Below, one piece after another: positions 57,830 to 64,000 of a stretch of 64,000 nucleotides of DNA. Made by a program: the position numbers and the translations under genes. The stretch spans positions 21,932 through 85,931 of the forward strand of contig DASPQJ010000037.1 in NCBI GenBank assembly GCA_035625025.1, in the 5' to 3' direction. The notes under the pieces were generated by a model. That model saw only the letters and a list, made by a program, of their open reading frames with translations, had not been told where the DNA came from and did no database searches. How positions within the stretch are numbered: position 1 is the stretch's first letter; the number at the start of each line of letters is the position of its first letter. This stretch comes from Bog-793 sp035625025 (lineage in GTDB: Bacteria; Actinomycetota; Acidimicrobiia; Acidimicrobiales; Bog-793).

Positions 57830-58786
57830 TCAGTCTCGCGCCGGGTCGCCGGCGCGGCCCGCCGTGCCGGCGAGGGCGTCGAGGGCCTCGTCGAAGTCAC
57901 GCCGCTGCGCCTCAAGCCAGACGATCCGGGGGTCGCGACGAAACCACGACTCCTGACGGCGCGCGAAGGCCCGCGTCCGGCGCAGGATCGCGGCGCGGGC
58001 CTCCTCGAGCGTCATATCTCCCGCGACGTGCTCGATGAGCTCCCGATAGCCGAGCGCTTGGCGGGCGGTGCGGGACAGGCCGCCCTCCCGGGTGACGAGC
58101 GCGGCGACCTCGTCGACGAAGCCCGCGGCGAACTGCGCCTCGAGCCGTGCCGCAATCCGTCTGTCGAGCTCGTCACGGGGAAGCGTCAGCCCGACAAGGC
58201 AAAAGCGCGTCGGACCGTAGTGTCCGAGCCCGGGGCCCGCAGCGCTGAAGGGCCGCCCCGAGCCGATGACGACCTCGAGAGCCCGCACGAGGCGGCGGCG
58301 ATTGGTCGGCGAGACGCGCGTCGCCGCGGTCGGGTCCAGGACGACGAGGCGCGCGTAGAGCCCGGCGAGCCCGTCCGGCCCGTCTGCTTCTGTCTCGAGC
58401 GCCGCCGCGACCTCCGGGTAACGCCCGGGCAGGGCGAGCTCGTCGACGAGGGCCCGGTGATAAAGGCCGGTCCCCCCGACGAGAACGACGCGGTGACCAC
58501 GGCCTTCGATCCCGGCGACGGCGGCGCGGGCGTGGCGTTGAAAACGCGCCACCGAGAACTCCTCGCCCGGATCACAGACGTCGAGGAGATGCCAGGTGAC
58601 GTCGCGCCTTTCGTCGGGGGTCGGCTTGGCGGTCCCGATGTCGAGTCCGCGGTACACGGCGATGGCGTCGACCGACACGAGCTCGACTCCGGCGTGGCGG
58701 CGCGCGTAGCGGACGGCGGCCGCGGTCTTGCCCGTCGCCGTCGCGCCGACCACCGACAGATGGCGCGCCTCCCGGTCGAGGTGCAC
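57830..58786 (-). CDS. miaA: tRNA dimethylallyltransferase
   Basis: Adds a dimethylallyl group to A37 of tRNAs reading UNN codons. The P-loop is SVVGATATGKTAAAVRYARR. VSVDAIAVYRGLDIGTAKP holds the catalytic Asp. VVLVGGTGLYHRALVDELAL and PTNRRRLVRALEVVIGSGRP are MiaA motifs. GTG 58786 gives 318 aa; a longer reading adds 66 residues with no family match. It ends 5 nt before dapF begins. The linked order miaA-dapF-hflX is common in actinobacteria. Confidence 0.93.
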   Translation of the reverse strand: MHLDREARHLSVVGATATGKTAAAVRYARRHAGVELVSVDAIAVYRGLDIGTAKPTPDERRDVTWHLLDVCDPGEEFSVARFQRHARAAVAGIEGRGHRVVLVGGTGLYHRALVDELALPGRYPEVAAALETEADGPDGLAGLYARLVVLDPTAATRVSPTNRRRLVRALEVVIGSGRPFSAAGPGLGHYGPTRFCLVGLTLPRDELDRRIAARLEAQFAAGFVDEVAALVTREGGLSRTARQALGYRELIEHVAGDMTLEEARAAILRRTRAFARRQESWFRRDPRIVWLEAQRRDFDEALDALAGTAGRAGDPARD

Positions 58787-58952
58787 CGCGCCAGACAGCC
58801 GGGAGCGGCTGACCTGGTCTTTGCCCCCACACTCGCCCGCCGAGGAGGTGACGTTCCGACTGGCGGCGGTCGGCCGAAGCCGACCCGACGCCACCTTGTA
58901 CGGCACGCTTTGCTCCTTCTCCACGCGGCACCGGGCGGCACCGCCTGGGCGG

Positions 58953-59043
58953 GGCTTACTTCTAAGCCGCACCATGCTCAGCAACCACAGGTCGCCTTAC
59001 GTGGGTCGTTTCGCCTGCGGCTGGCTTCGACTTGCAACCACAG
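58953..59043. repeat. Hairpin and 10 nt direct repeat in the ahcY-miaA gap
   Basis: The 292 nt gap (58787-59078) contains a perfect GGCTTA-CTTC-TAAGCC hairpin at 58953-58968 and the direct repeat GCAACCACAG at 58981-58990 and 59034-59043. A tRNA-like GGTTCGAGTC at about 59058 has no matching T-stem. I see no gene. Confidence 0.5.
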
Positions 59044-59078
59044 ACCCGCTCCCGGCCGGGTTCGAGTCTACGACGGCC

Positions 59079-60377
59079 TCAGGTCCCCGAGGTCCAGGAC
59101 CCGAGGTAGATCCGCTGTGCCTCGGTGAGCTCGTCGACGGACACGCCCATCGATGCGAGCTTCAGGCGCGCGATCTCCTGATCGATCGCCGTCGGCACGT
59201 CGTAGACGCGCGCCTCGAGCTCGCCGCGGTGCGCGAGCGCCCATTCCACGGCGAGGGACTGATTGGCGAACGACATGTCCATCACCGCCGCCGGGTGACC
59301 CTCGGCCCCACCCAGGTTGACGAGCCGGCCCTCGGCGAGGACGCGGATCCGCTTCGTCCCGCCCTTGCCGTCGGGGATCGCGAACTCCTCGACGTTCGGA
59401 CGCACCGCTCGGCGCCGCCCGTCGGCGAGTTTCGCGAGCGCCTCGAGATCGATCTCGACGTCGAAATGGCCCGAGTTGGCGAGGATGGCTCCGTCCGGCA
59501 TCAAGCCGAAATGTTCGGCGCGCAGCACGTCGCGGTTGCCGGTGACGCTGATGAAGATCTCCCCGTCGACGGCTGCTACGCCCATCGGCGCGACCCGGAA
59601 GCCGTCCATCACCGCCTCGAGGGCGCGCAACGGGTTGATCTCGGTAACCGTGACGATCGCGCCGAGGCCCCGCGCCCGGGAGGCGACTCCCTTGCCGCAG
59701 AAGCCGTAGCCCGCGACGACGACACGCGATCCGGCGAGAAGCACGTTCGTCGACCGGACGATCCCGTCGAGCGTCGACTGACCGGTCCCGTAACGGTTGT
59801 CGAACATGTGCTTCGTGTCGGCGTCGTTCACCGCGATGATCGGGTAACGCAGTGCTTGGTCCCGCTCCATCGCCCGCAGCCGGATCACACCGGTCGTCGT
59901 CTCCTCCGTCCCGGCGACAACCCCGCCTACCTGCTCCGGGCGGAGCTGGTGCAGACGGGAGACGAGATCGCACCCGTCGTCCATCGTGACCGTCGGATGG
60001 GCGTCGAGCGCGGCGTCGATGTGCGCGTAGTAGCGACCGGAGTCCTCGCCGCGCACGGCGTAGGTCGCGATGCCCTCGTCCAGGACGAGTGAGGCGGCAA
60101 CGTCATCTTGGGTCGACAGCGGGTTGGAAGCGCACGCGACAACCCTGGCGCCACCGGCTTTCAGGGTCCTCAGCAGGTTCGCCGTCTCGGTCGTGATGTG
60201 CAGACACGCCGCGATCGTCGTATCGGCCAACGGCTTGTCACGCGTGAAGCGCTCCCGGATGGCAGCCAGAACGGGCATATTCCAGTCCGCCCACGCGATC
60301 CTCTGGCGCCCGAGCTCGGCGCGGGACGCGTCGGCGATATCGCCCGGCGTCGCCCCGTTCGCAGTTGTCGTTCCCAT
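59079..60377 (-). CDS. ahcY: S-adenosylhomocysteine hydrolase, short (archaeal/Thermotoga-like) type
   Basis: Reversibly splits S-adenosylhomocysteine to adenosine and homocysteine with bound NAD. WADWNMPVLAAIRERFTRDK and ACLHITTETANLLRTLKAGG open the substrate domain. MFDNRYGTGQSTLDGIVRST and the NAD loop VVVAGYGFCGKGVASRARGL follow. It ends EAQRIYLGSWTSGT and lacks the C-terminal Lys-x3-Tyr tail of the longer bacterial/eukaryotic enzymes. At 432 aa it matches the short type. ATG 60377 is used; GTG 60383 is possible. It is followed at a 292 nt gap by miaA. Confidence 0.94.
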   Translation of the reverse strand: MGTTTANGATPGDIADASRAELGRQRIAWADWNMPVLAAIRERFTRDKPLADTTIAACLHITTETANLLRTLKAGGARVVACASNPLSTQDDVAASLVLDEGIATYAVRGEDSGRYYAHIDAALDAHPTVTMDDGCDLVSRLHQLRPEQVGGVVAGTEETTTGVIRLRAMERDQALRYPIIAVNDADTKHMFDNRYGTGQSTLDGIVRSTNVLLAGSRVVVAGYGFCGKGVASRARGLGAIVTVTEINPLRALEAVMDGFRVAPMGVAAVDGEIFISVTGNRDVLRAEHFGLMPDGAILANSGHFDVEIDLEALAKLADGRRRAVRPNVEEFAIPDGKGGTKRIRVLAEGRLVNLGGAEGHPAAVMDMSFANQSLAVEWALAHRGELEARVYDVPTAIDQEIARLKLASMGVSVDELTEAQRIYLGSWTSGT

Positions 60378-60650
60378 GCCCACGTCGCGCCCTTTCTCCT
60401 GTCCGCCCCGCCGATCGAGCGCGACCGCGCGCCCGGAACCTTGCTTTCCCACCATGGTCGCCGATCGGGACGACGTTGTCACCTCGGAGCCGGTCGCCGA
60501 AGGATCGCCGAGCCGCTCCTCGCGCCGGGGTGCCGATCGACGGCGTGTCTCGCGCCGCGGCCCGACGAACTCGCCCTCCCGGTCGGCCTGCGCCTAGAGG
60601 TCATGAAGATCACGAACGGCCGAAGAGACTCGCTCACAAGGGGGCGTCGG

Positions 60651-60923
60651 TCACCCGCCCGAGGAGTCGCCCGGGTCGGCCAGAACTTCCGGTCCGCCCC
60701 CGGTCTTAACGGCCGAGGGCTCCCGCGCCGAGAATCGTGCCGCCTCAGCGTCGTCGAGGGTCTCCGACTCCCCGCTGAGCAGCACCGGGATCCCGTCGCG
60801 CACGGCGTAGCGGCGCCGCGAGCGCGGGTTGTAGAGAACCTCCTCGTCGGCGAAGTACCAGAGCGGTCCCTTGTCCTCCGGGTCGACGAGGATCGCCAAC
60901 AGCAACGGGTCGAGACTCATCAC
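60651..60923 (-). CDS. Trm112-family protein without zinc cysteines
   Basis: A 90-residue member of the Trm112/UPF0434 family, small zinc-ribbon-like partners of methyltransferases. LDPLLLAILVDPEDKGPLWY and VLYNPRSRRRYAVRDGIPVL are the family core. The CPxCK-type Cys are Asp/Pro here and no Cys remains, so it cannot form the usual zinc site. It starts 6 nt after the phosphomannomutase stop. The 273 nt gap to ahcY (60378-60650) shows no gene, although other actinobacteria often carry a SIS-domain protein and manA at this point. Confidence 0.88.
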   Translation of the reverse strand: MMSLDPLLLAILVDPEDKGPLWYFADEEVLYNPRSRRRYAVRDGIPVLLSGESETLDDAEAARFSAREPSAVKTGGGPEVLADPGDSSGG

Positions 60924-60929
60924 GTCCTC

Positions 60930-62333
60930 TCAGTTCGCGCCGTTCGCGTGCCGGATGAGATCCTCGACCTCGGCGACGTGGGCGGCACACGATCGGGGAT
61001 CTGCCGCTTCGACGTTGAGTCGCAACAACGGCTCGGTGTTCGACGGTCTTAGGTTGAACCACCAGTCGCCGAAGTCGGCCGTCAGTCCGTCGAGACGGTC
61101 GACGGTCCCACCTCGCGCCGCGTAGTGCTGGGCCGCCGCCTCGATGACGGCGGACGTGTCGGTGACGCGGGTGTTCAACTCCCCAGAGCCCGCGTAGCGC
61201 TCGAACGGCTGGCGCAGCCGCGACATCGGCACCTTCGCTCGGCAGAGCGCCTCGAGCACGACGACGGCGGCGATGATTCCCGAATCGGCCCGGAAGTTCT
61301 CGCGGAAGTAGTAGTGACCGGAATGCTCGCCTGCGAAGACCGCTCCCGTCTCGGCCATCCGGGCCTTGATGAAGGAGTGACCGACCCGCGTCCGCACCGC
61401 CACTCCGTGGCACTCGCCGATGACCTCGGGAACGGTCTTCGAACAGATGAGGTTGTAAAGGACCGTCTCACCGGGGTGCTTCGTGAGCATCGCCTGGGCG
61501 ACGATCGCCGTCGTTGTCGACCCGGAGAGCTGCTCACCGGATTCGTCGATCAAAAAGACCCGGTCGGCGTCACCGTCGAAGGCCAGCCCGACGTCGGCCC
61601 CGGTCTCCAGGATCCGGGCGCGCAGGTCCTTCAGGTTCTCCGGTTCGAGCGGATTCGCCGGATGATGGGGGAAGGATCCGTCGAGCTCGCCGTAGAGGAC
61701 GTCGAGGGAGAACGGCAATCCCGCGAAGACACGCGGCACGACGAGACCGCCCATCCCGTTGGCGGTGTCGGCCACGACCCGCAGCGGCACAAGCTCGGAG
61801 ACGTCGACGAAGGAACGGACGTGGTCGGCGAACTCGCCGAGCCAGTCGCGTCCGGCGGTCGTCGCGCGCGGCGCGGGCACGTCGCCACCGAGCACGCCCA
61901 ACGCCAGTTCGGCGCCGCGGCGCACTTCGGTCAGCCCCGTGTCTTGCCCGACTGGCTTGGCACCAGAAAGGCAGAACTTGATCCCGTTGTACTCGGGCGG
62001 ATTGTGCGAAGCCGTGACCATCGCGCCGGGCGCGCCGAGCACCCCGGAGGCGTAGTAGAGCAGATCGGTCGAGGCGAGCCCGACGGCGACGACGTCGGTG
62101 CCCTCGGACTCCGCGCCCGCGGCGAACGCGGCCGCGAGCCCGGCGCCGGAGGTCCGCATGTCGTGGGCGACGAGGACGCGCTGCGCGCCCTCTTCCCGGC
62201 GGGCAAAGGCGGCGAATCCGGCCCCGATCGCGAAGCTGCGTCGGTCGTCAAGTTCGTCGGGCACCACCCCGCGCACGTCATAGGCCTTGAAGATCGCGCC
62301 GAGTCCCCCTGCGCCGCCCACGGTCACCGACAT
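60930..62333 (-). CDS. manB: Phosphomannomutase/phosphoglucomutase
   Basis: Interconverts hexose 6- and 1-phosphates for nucleotide-sugar synthesis. The phosphoserine loop is AMVTASHNPPEYNGIKFCLS. The metal loop is LAFDGDADRVFLIDESGEQL. The sugar-binding motif is FAGEHSGHYYFRENFRADSG, and the phosphate-binding loop is LRPSNTEPLLRLNVEAADPR. ATG 62333 gives 467 aa; GTG 62357 would add 8 residues with a weak GGGA site. Mannose versus glucose preference cannot be decided, although the neighbouring Trm112 gene favours the mannose-pathway type. Confidence 0.92.
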   Translation of the reverse strand: MSVTVGGAGGLGAIFKAYDVRGVVPDELDDRRSFAIGAGFAAFARREEGAQRVLVAHDMRTSGAGLAAAFAAGAESEGTDVVAVGLASTDLLYYASGVLGAPGAMVTASHNPPEYNGIKFCLSGAKPVGQDTGLTEVRRGAELALGVLGGDVPAPRATTAGRDWLGEFADHVRSFVDVSELVPLRVVADTANGMGGLVVPRVFAGLPFSLDVLYGELDGSFPHHPANPLEPENLKDLRARILETGADVGLAFDGDADRVFLIDESGEQLSGSTTTAIVAQAMLTKHPGETVLYNLICSKTVPEVIGECHGVAVRTRVGHSFIKARMAETGAVFAGEHSGHYYFRENFRADSGIIAAVVVLEALCRAKVPMSRLRQPFERYAGSGELNTRVTDTSAVIEAAAQHYAARGGTVDRLDGLTADFGDWWFNLRPSNTEPLLRLNVEAADPRSCAAHVAEVEDLIRHANGAN

Positions 62334-62371
62334 TACCCGGGGCGGCTCGAGCCTCACGGACGCTTCCCGAG

Positions 62372-63154
62372 TCAGATGTGGACCACCGCGACGGACAAGA
62401 ACGCCACCGCGTTGAACGCGGCGTGCGCGAAGATCCCGGTCCCCAGCCGGCCGGTGCGTGCCGCGATGGCGCCGAGCAGGACGCCAAAGCCCGCCAGGGC
62501 GAGGAATTGCAGCGCCTCGAAATGCGCCAGCCCGAAAACCAGCCCGACGACGACGACGGCGCACGACACGGCGGCGCCCCCGAGCCGGGGCGCGCCGACA
62601 CCGATCAACGATCGCAGCAGCAGGCCCCGGAAGTACAGCTCCTCGACGAGCGGGGTGAGGACACAGAGGAAGACCCCGAGGACGACGAGCCCGGGACCGT
62701 GGACGCCCGTAACGAGAGTGCGCGCCGGCGCGCCGAGGCGGCGGAAAAGGTGCGGGACGAAAGGGAGCAGCGGCACTTCCAACAGAGGAGCGAGGAGGTA
62801 CTGCGCCCCGACGCCACAGGCGATGCCGACGGGCACATCCGGCCAGAGCCGGATCGACAGACCGAACTCCTCCGCGAGCCTCGGCGCGCGTCCCCGTCGA
62901 TCCGGTACCGGTCGACTCCACATGGCCGCCACGGCGGCCCCGACGAGTCCGGCCCACAGCCCGATGAGACGCACGAGCTCGTCGCCAAGACCTCCCGAGC
63001 CATGGTGCCCGCTCGCGGCCAGATAGGCGGCGTTGGCGATCGCCGCCAGGCAGTAACCGACGGCCAGGCCACCGAGCGCCCAGCCGAGACCGTAGGGGTT
63101 GGCCCCCGCGAGTCCACGTCGCGCGACGTCGTGGACGGCGCGCGAATCGGCCAC
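62372..63154 (-). CDS. CPBP-family intramembrane metalloprotease
   Basis: A membrane protein of the CAAX protease/bacteriocin-processing family. About eight hydrophobic segments are visible. The protease motifs lie in LTPLVEELYFRGLLLRSLIG (EExxxR), LVFGLAHFEALQFLALAGFG and GIFAHAAFNAVAFLSV. GTG 63154 has GGAG 5 nt upstream and gives 260 aa; GTG 63160 is the alternative. It is divergent from ftsH with about 100 nt between starts. The substrate is unknown. Confidence 0.88.
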   Translation of the reverse strand: MADSRAVHDVARRGLAGANPYGLGWALGGLAVGYCLAAIANAAYLAASGHHGSGGLGDELVRLIGLWAGLVGAAVAAMWSRPVPDRRGRAPRLAEEFGLSIRLWPDVPVGIACGVGAQYLLAPLLEVPLLPFVPHLFRRLGAPARTLVTGVHGPGLVVLGVFLCVLTPLVEELYFRGLLLRSLIGVGAPRLGGAAVSCAVVVVGLVFGLAHFEALQFLALAGFGVLLGAIAARTGRLGTGIFAHAAFNAVAFLSVAVVHI

Positions 63155-63254
63155 GTCCACTCCGTGAGCGTCGCTGGCGCGGCGCGGCCGGTCAACTCGC
63201 CCGGCCGCGTCGTGCCGACCTGCCCCTGGGGCAGGGCGCCTACGATGGTTCCCG

Positions 63255-64000
63255 ATGGGCAGACCTCCCGACGACATGCGCCAATCCGGCGGCACGGGCC
63301 CCGGCACGCCCGGCACCGGCGGCGACACGACCTGGCGATGGGTACTCGCCGGTCTCGTCGTCGTACTCGTGCTCGTCCTGTTCGGATCGTCGCTCATCAG
63401 TCACTCGAGTTCGCAGGCGATCGGTTGGAGTCGCTTCCAGCAGGATCTCGCGCGCCACGAATTCAAGACGGTGACGGTGAACAACACCTCGGGAGCGATC
63501 ACCGGCCAGTACAAGGCGGCCTTCGACGGCGGCGCCAGTTACTCGACGACCGGTCCGCTTGCGCTATCCGCCTCGGAGATCGCCAAACTCGGCGCGTCCG
63601 GGGCGACGGTAAAGTTCGAGACCCCGTCTTCGAGCATCATCCCGACCCTCATCATCTACGTCTTGCCGATCGCCCTCATCGCCGCCCTTTTCATCTGGCT
63701 GCAACGACGCGCCCAGGGTCAGATGACTGGGATCATGTCGATCGGTCGTTCGCGAGCCAGGGTGTACTCGACGGAACGACCGCGCACTACCTTCGCCGAC
63801 GTCGCGGGGTACGCGGGCGTGAAGCTCGAGATCAGCGAGATCGTCGATTTCCTCAAGTCCCCGGGACGCTTCCGGGAGATCGGCGCCCGGATCCCGAAAG
63901 GCGTCCTCCTCGTCGGACCCCCGGGCACGGGAAAGACACTCCTCGCGCGGGCCGTCGCCGGTGAGGCAGGTGTGCCGTTCCTCTCGGTGAGCGGCTCGGA
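63255..64000 (+). CDS. ftsH: ATP-dependent zinc metalloprotease FtsH (5' part)
   Basis: A membrane AAA+ protease for quality control of membrane and short-lived proteins. The visible 248 residues include a Gly/Thr/Pro-rich cytoplasmic start, a first membrane helix (RWVLAGLVVVLVLVLFGSSL), a short extracytoplasmic domain and a second helix (TLIIYVLPIALIAALFIWLQ). The AAA+ domain begins at TTFADVAGYAGVKLEISEIV, with Walker A GVLLVGPPGTGKTLLARAVA. The gene runs off the window, so the Walker B, SRH and HExxH zinc motif are not seen. Confidence 0.95.
   Translation, partial: MGRPPDDMRQSGGTGPGTPGTGGDTTWRWVLAGLVVVLVLVLFGSSLISHSSSQAIGWSRFQQDLARHEFKTVTVNNTSGAITGQYKAAFDGGASYSTTGPLALSASEIAKLGASGATVKFETPSSSIIPTLIIYVLPIALIAALFIWLQRRAQGQMTGIMSIGRSRARVYSTERPRTTFADVAGYAGVKLEISEIVDFLKSPGRFREIGARIPKGVLLVGPPGTGKTLLARAVAGEAGVPFLSVSGS

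Noticed and set aside
59050..59075. GGTTCGAGTC suggestive of a tRNA between ahcY and miaA
   Set aside because: No pairing T-stem, acceptor stem or anticodon arm could be drawn on either strand.
55835..59128. A 1097-codon plus-strand open frame opposite hflX, dapF and miaA
   Set aside because: Low-complexity Arg/Asp/Ser-rich translation with no domain; a GC-bias artefact of three real genes on the other strand.
60383..60560. SAH or SAM riboswitch upstream of ahcY
   Set aside because: I looked for the conserved riboswitch cores in the minus-strand leader and found no convincing match.
1..64000. Defence islands, CRISPR, prophage or transposons
   Set aside because: No repeat-spacer array, transposase, integrase or restriction genes; the single HNH protein is the common housekeeping type.

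Overview
This is a 64 kb stretch of a high-GC (roughly 70%), gene-dense chromosome from a Gram-positive actinobacterium. I see almost only core genes. There are no insertion sequences, prophage, CRISPR array, rRNA or tRNA. DivIVA, SepF and FtsZ occur without FtsA. MurE carries the DNPR signature of meso-diaminopimelate users. There are DUF3040 and LysM/NrdR/LexA neighbourhoods, a three-gene transhydrogenase, a DprE2-like reductase and actinobacterial SOS boxes. Together these point to Actinomycetota. The mixture of a 2-oxoacid:ferredoxin oxidoreductase, a group 3b [NiFe] hydrogenase and an early-branching style of cell-division cluster makes Acidimicrobiia my best guess, but that is inference.

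Layout. 0-9.3 kb: polyphosphate glucokinase, leucyl aminopeptidase, cobalamin adenosyltransferase, a phosphodiesterase, an Rrf2 regulator, a sigma-70 factor, RluD, LspA and a DksA-type protein with a histone-like tail. 9.3-12.5 kb: a eukaryote-type isoleucyl-tRNA synthetase standing alone on the plus strand. 12.8-30.7 kb: the division and cell-wall (dcw) cluster on the minus strand, in transcription order mraZ-rsmH-ftsL-ftsI-murE-mraY-murD-ftsW-murG-murC-murB-ftsQ-ftsZ-pgeF-yggS-sepF-yggT-divIVA. Most neighbours overlap by 4 nt, and murF is absent. 31.2-38.8 kb: NAD(P) transhydrogenase (pntA1-pntA2-pntB) behind a four-gene 2-oxoacid:ferredoxin oxidoreductase whose last gene is a GltD-like flavoprotein fused to ferredoxin domains. 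39.0-46.0 kb: a divergent group 3b hydrogenase operon (Fe-S subunit, cyclic-nucleotide-binding protein, FAD/NAD subunit, small and large subunits, maturation protease, HypC-like chaperone, EamA transporter, DUF6390-like protein). 46.0-53.6 kb: DprE2-like reductase, small membrane proteins, lipoate ligase-like protein, HNH nuclease, DinB, PIG-L deacetylase, NrdR, LysM protein and LexA, with three SOS boxes in the LysM/LexA intergenic region. 53.6-64 kb: lysine/DAP genes (dapE, dapD, dapF), hflX, miaA, ahcY, Trm112, phosphomannomutase, a CPBP protease and the 5' part of ftsH.

How it fits together. The middle third looks like a redox-balancing island. Pyruvate-type oxidation yields reduced ferredoxin, the GltD-like subunit can pass electrons to NAD(P), the transhydrogenase exchanges NADH and NADPH against the proton gradient, and the NAD(P)-linked hydrogenase can vent or recover electrons as H2. 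Translational coupling is pervasive, and several transcripts seem to be leaderless. The most distinctive observations are the histone-H1-like tail on the DksA homologue, a shared palindromic -10 element that may drive ileS and its divergent neighbour, Ser in place of the first catalytic Cys in DapF, a domain-3-reduced sigma factor, and the ferredoxin/GltD fusion in the oxidoreductase operon.
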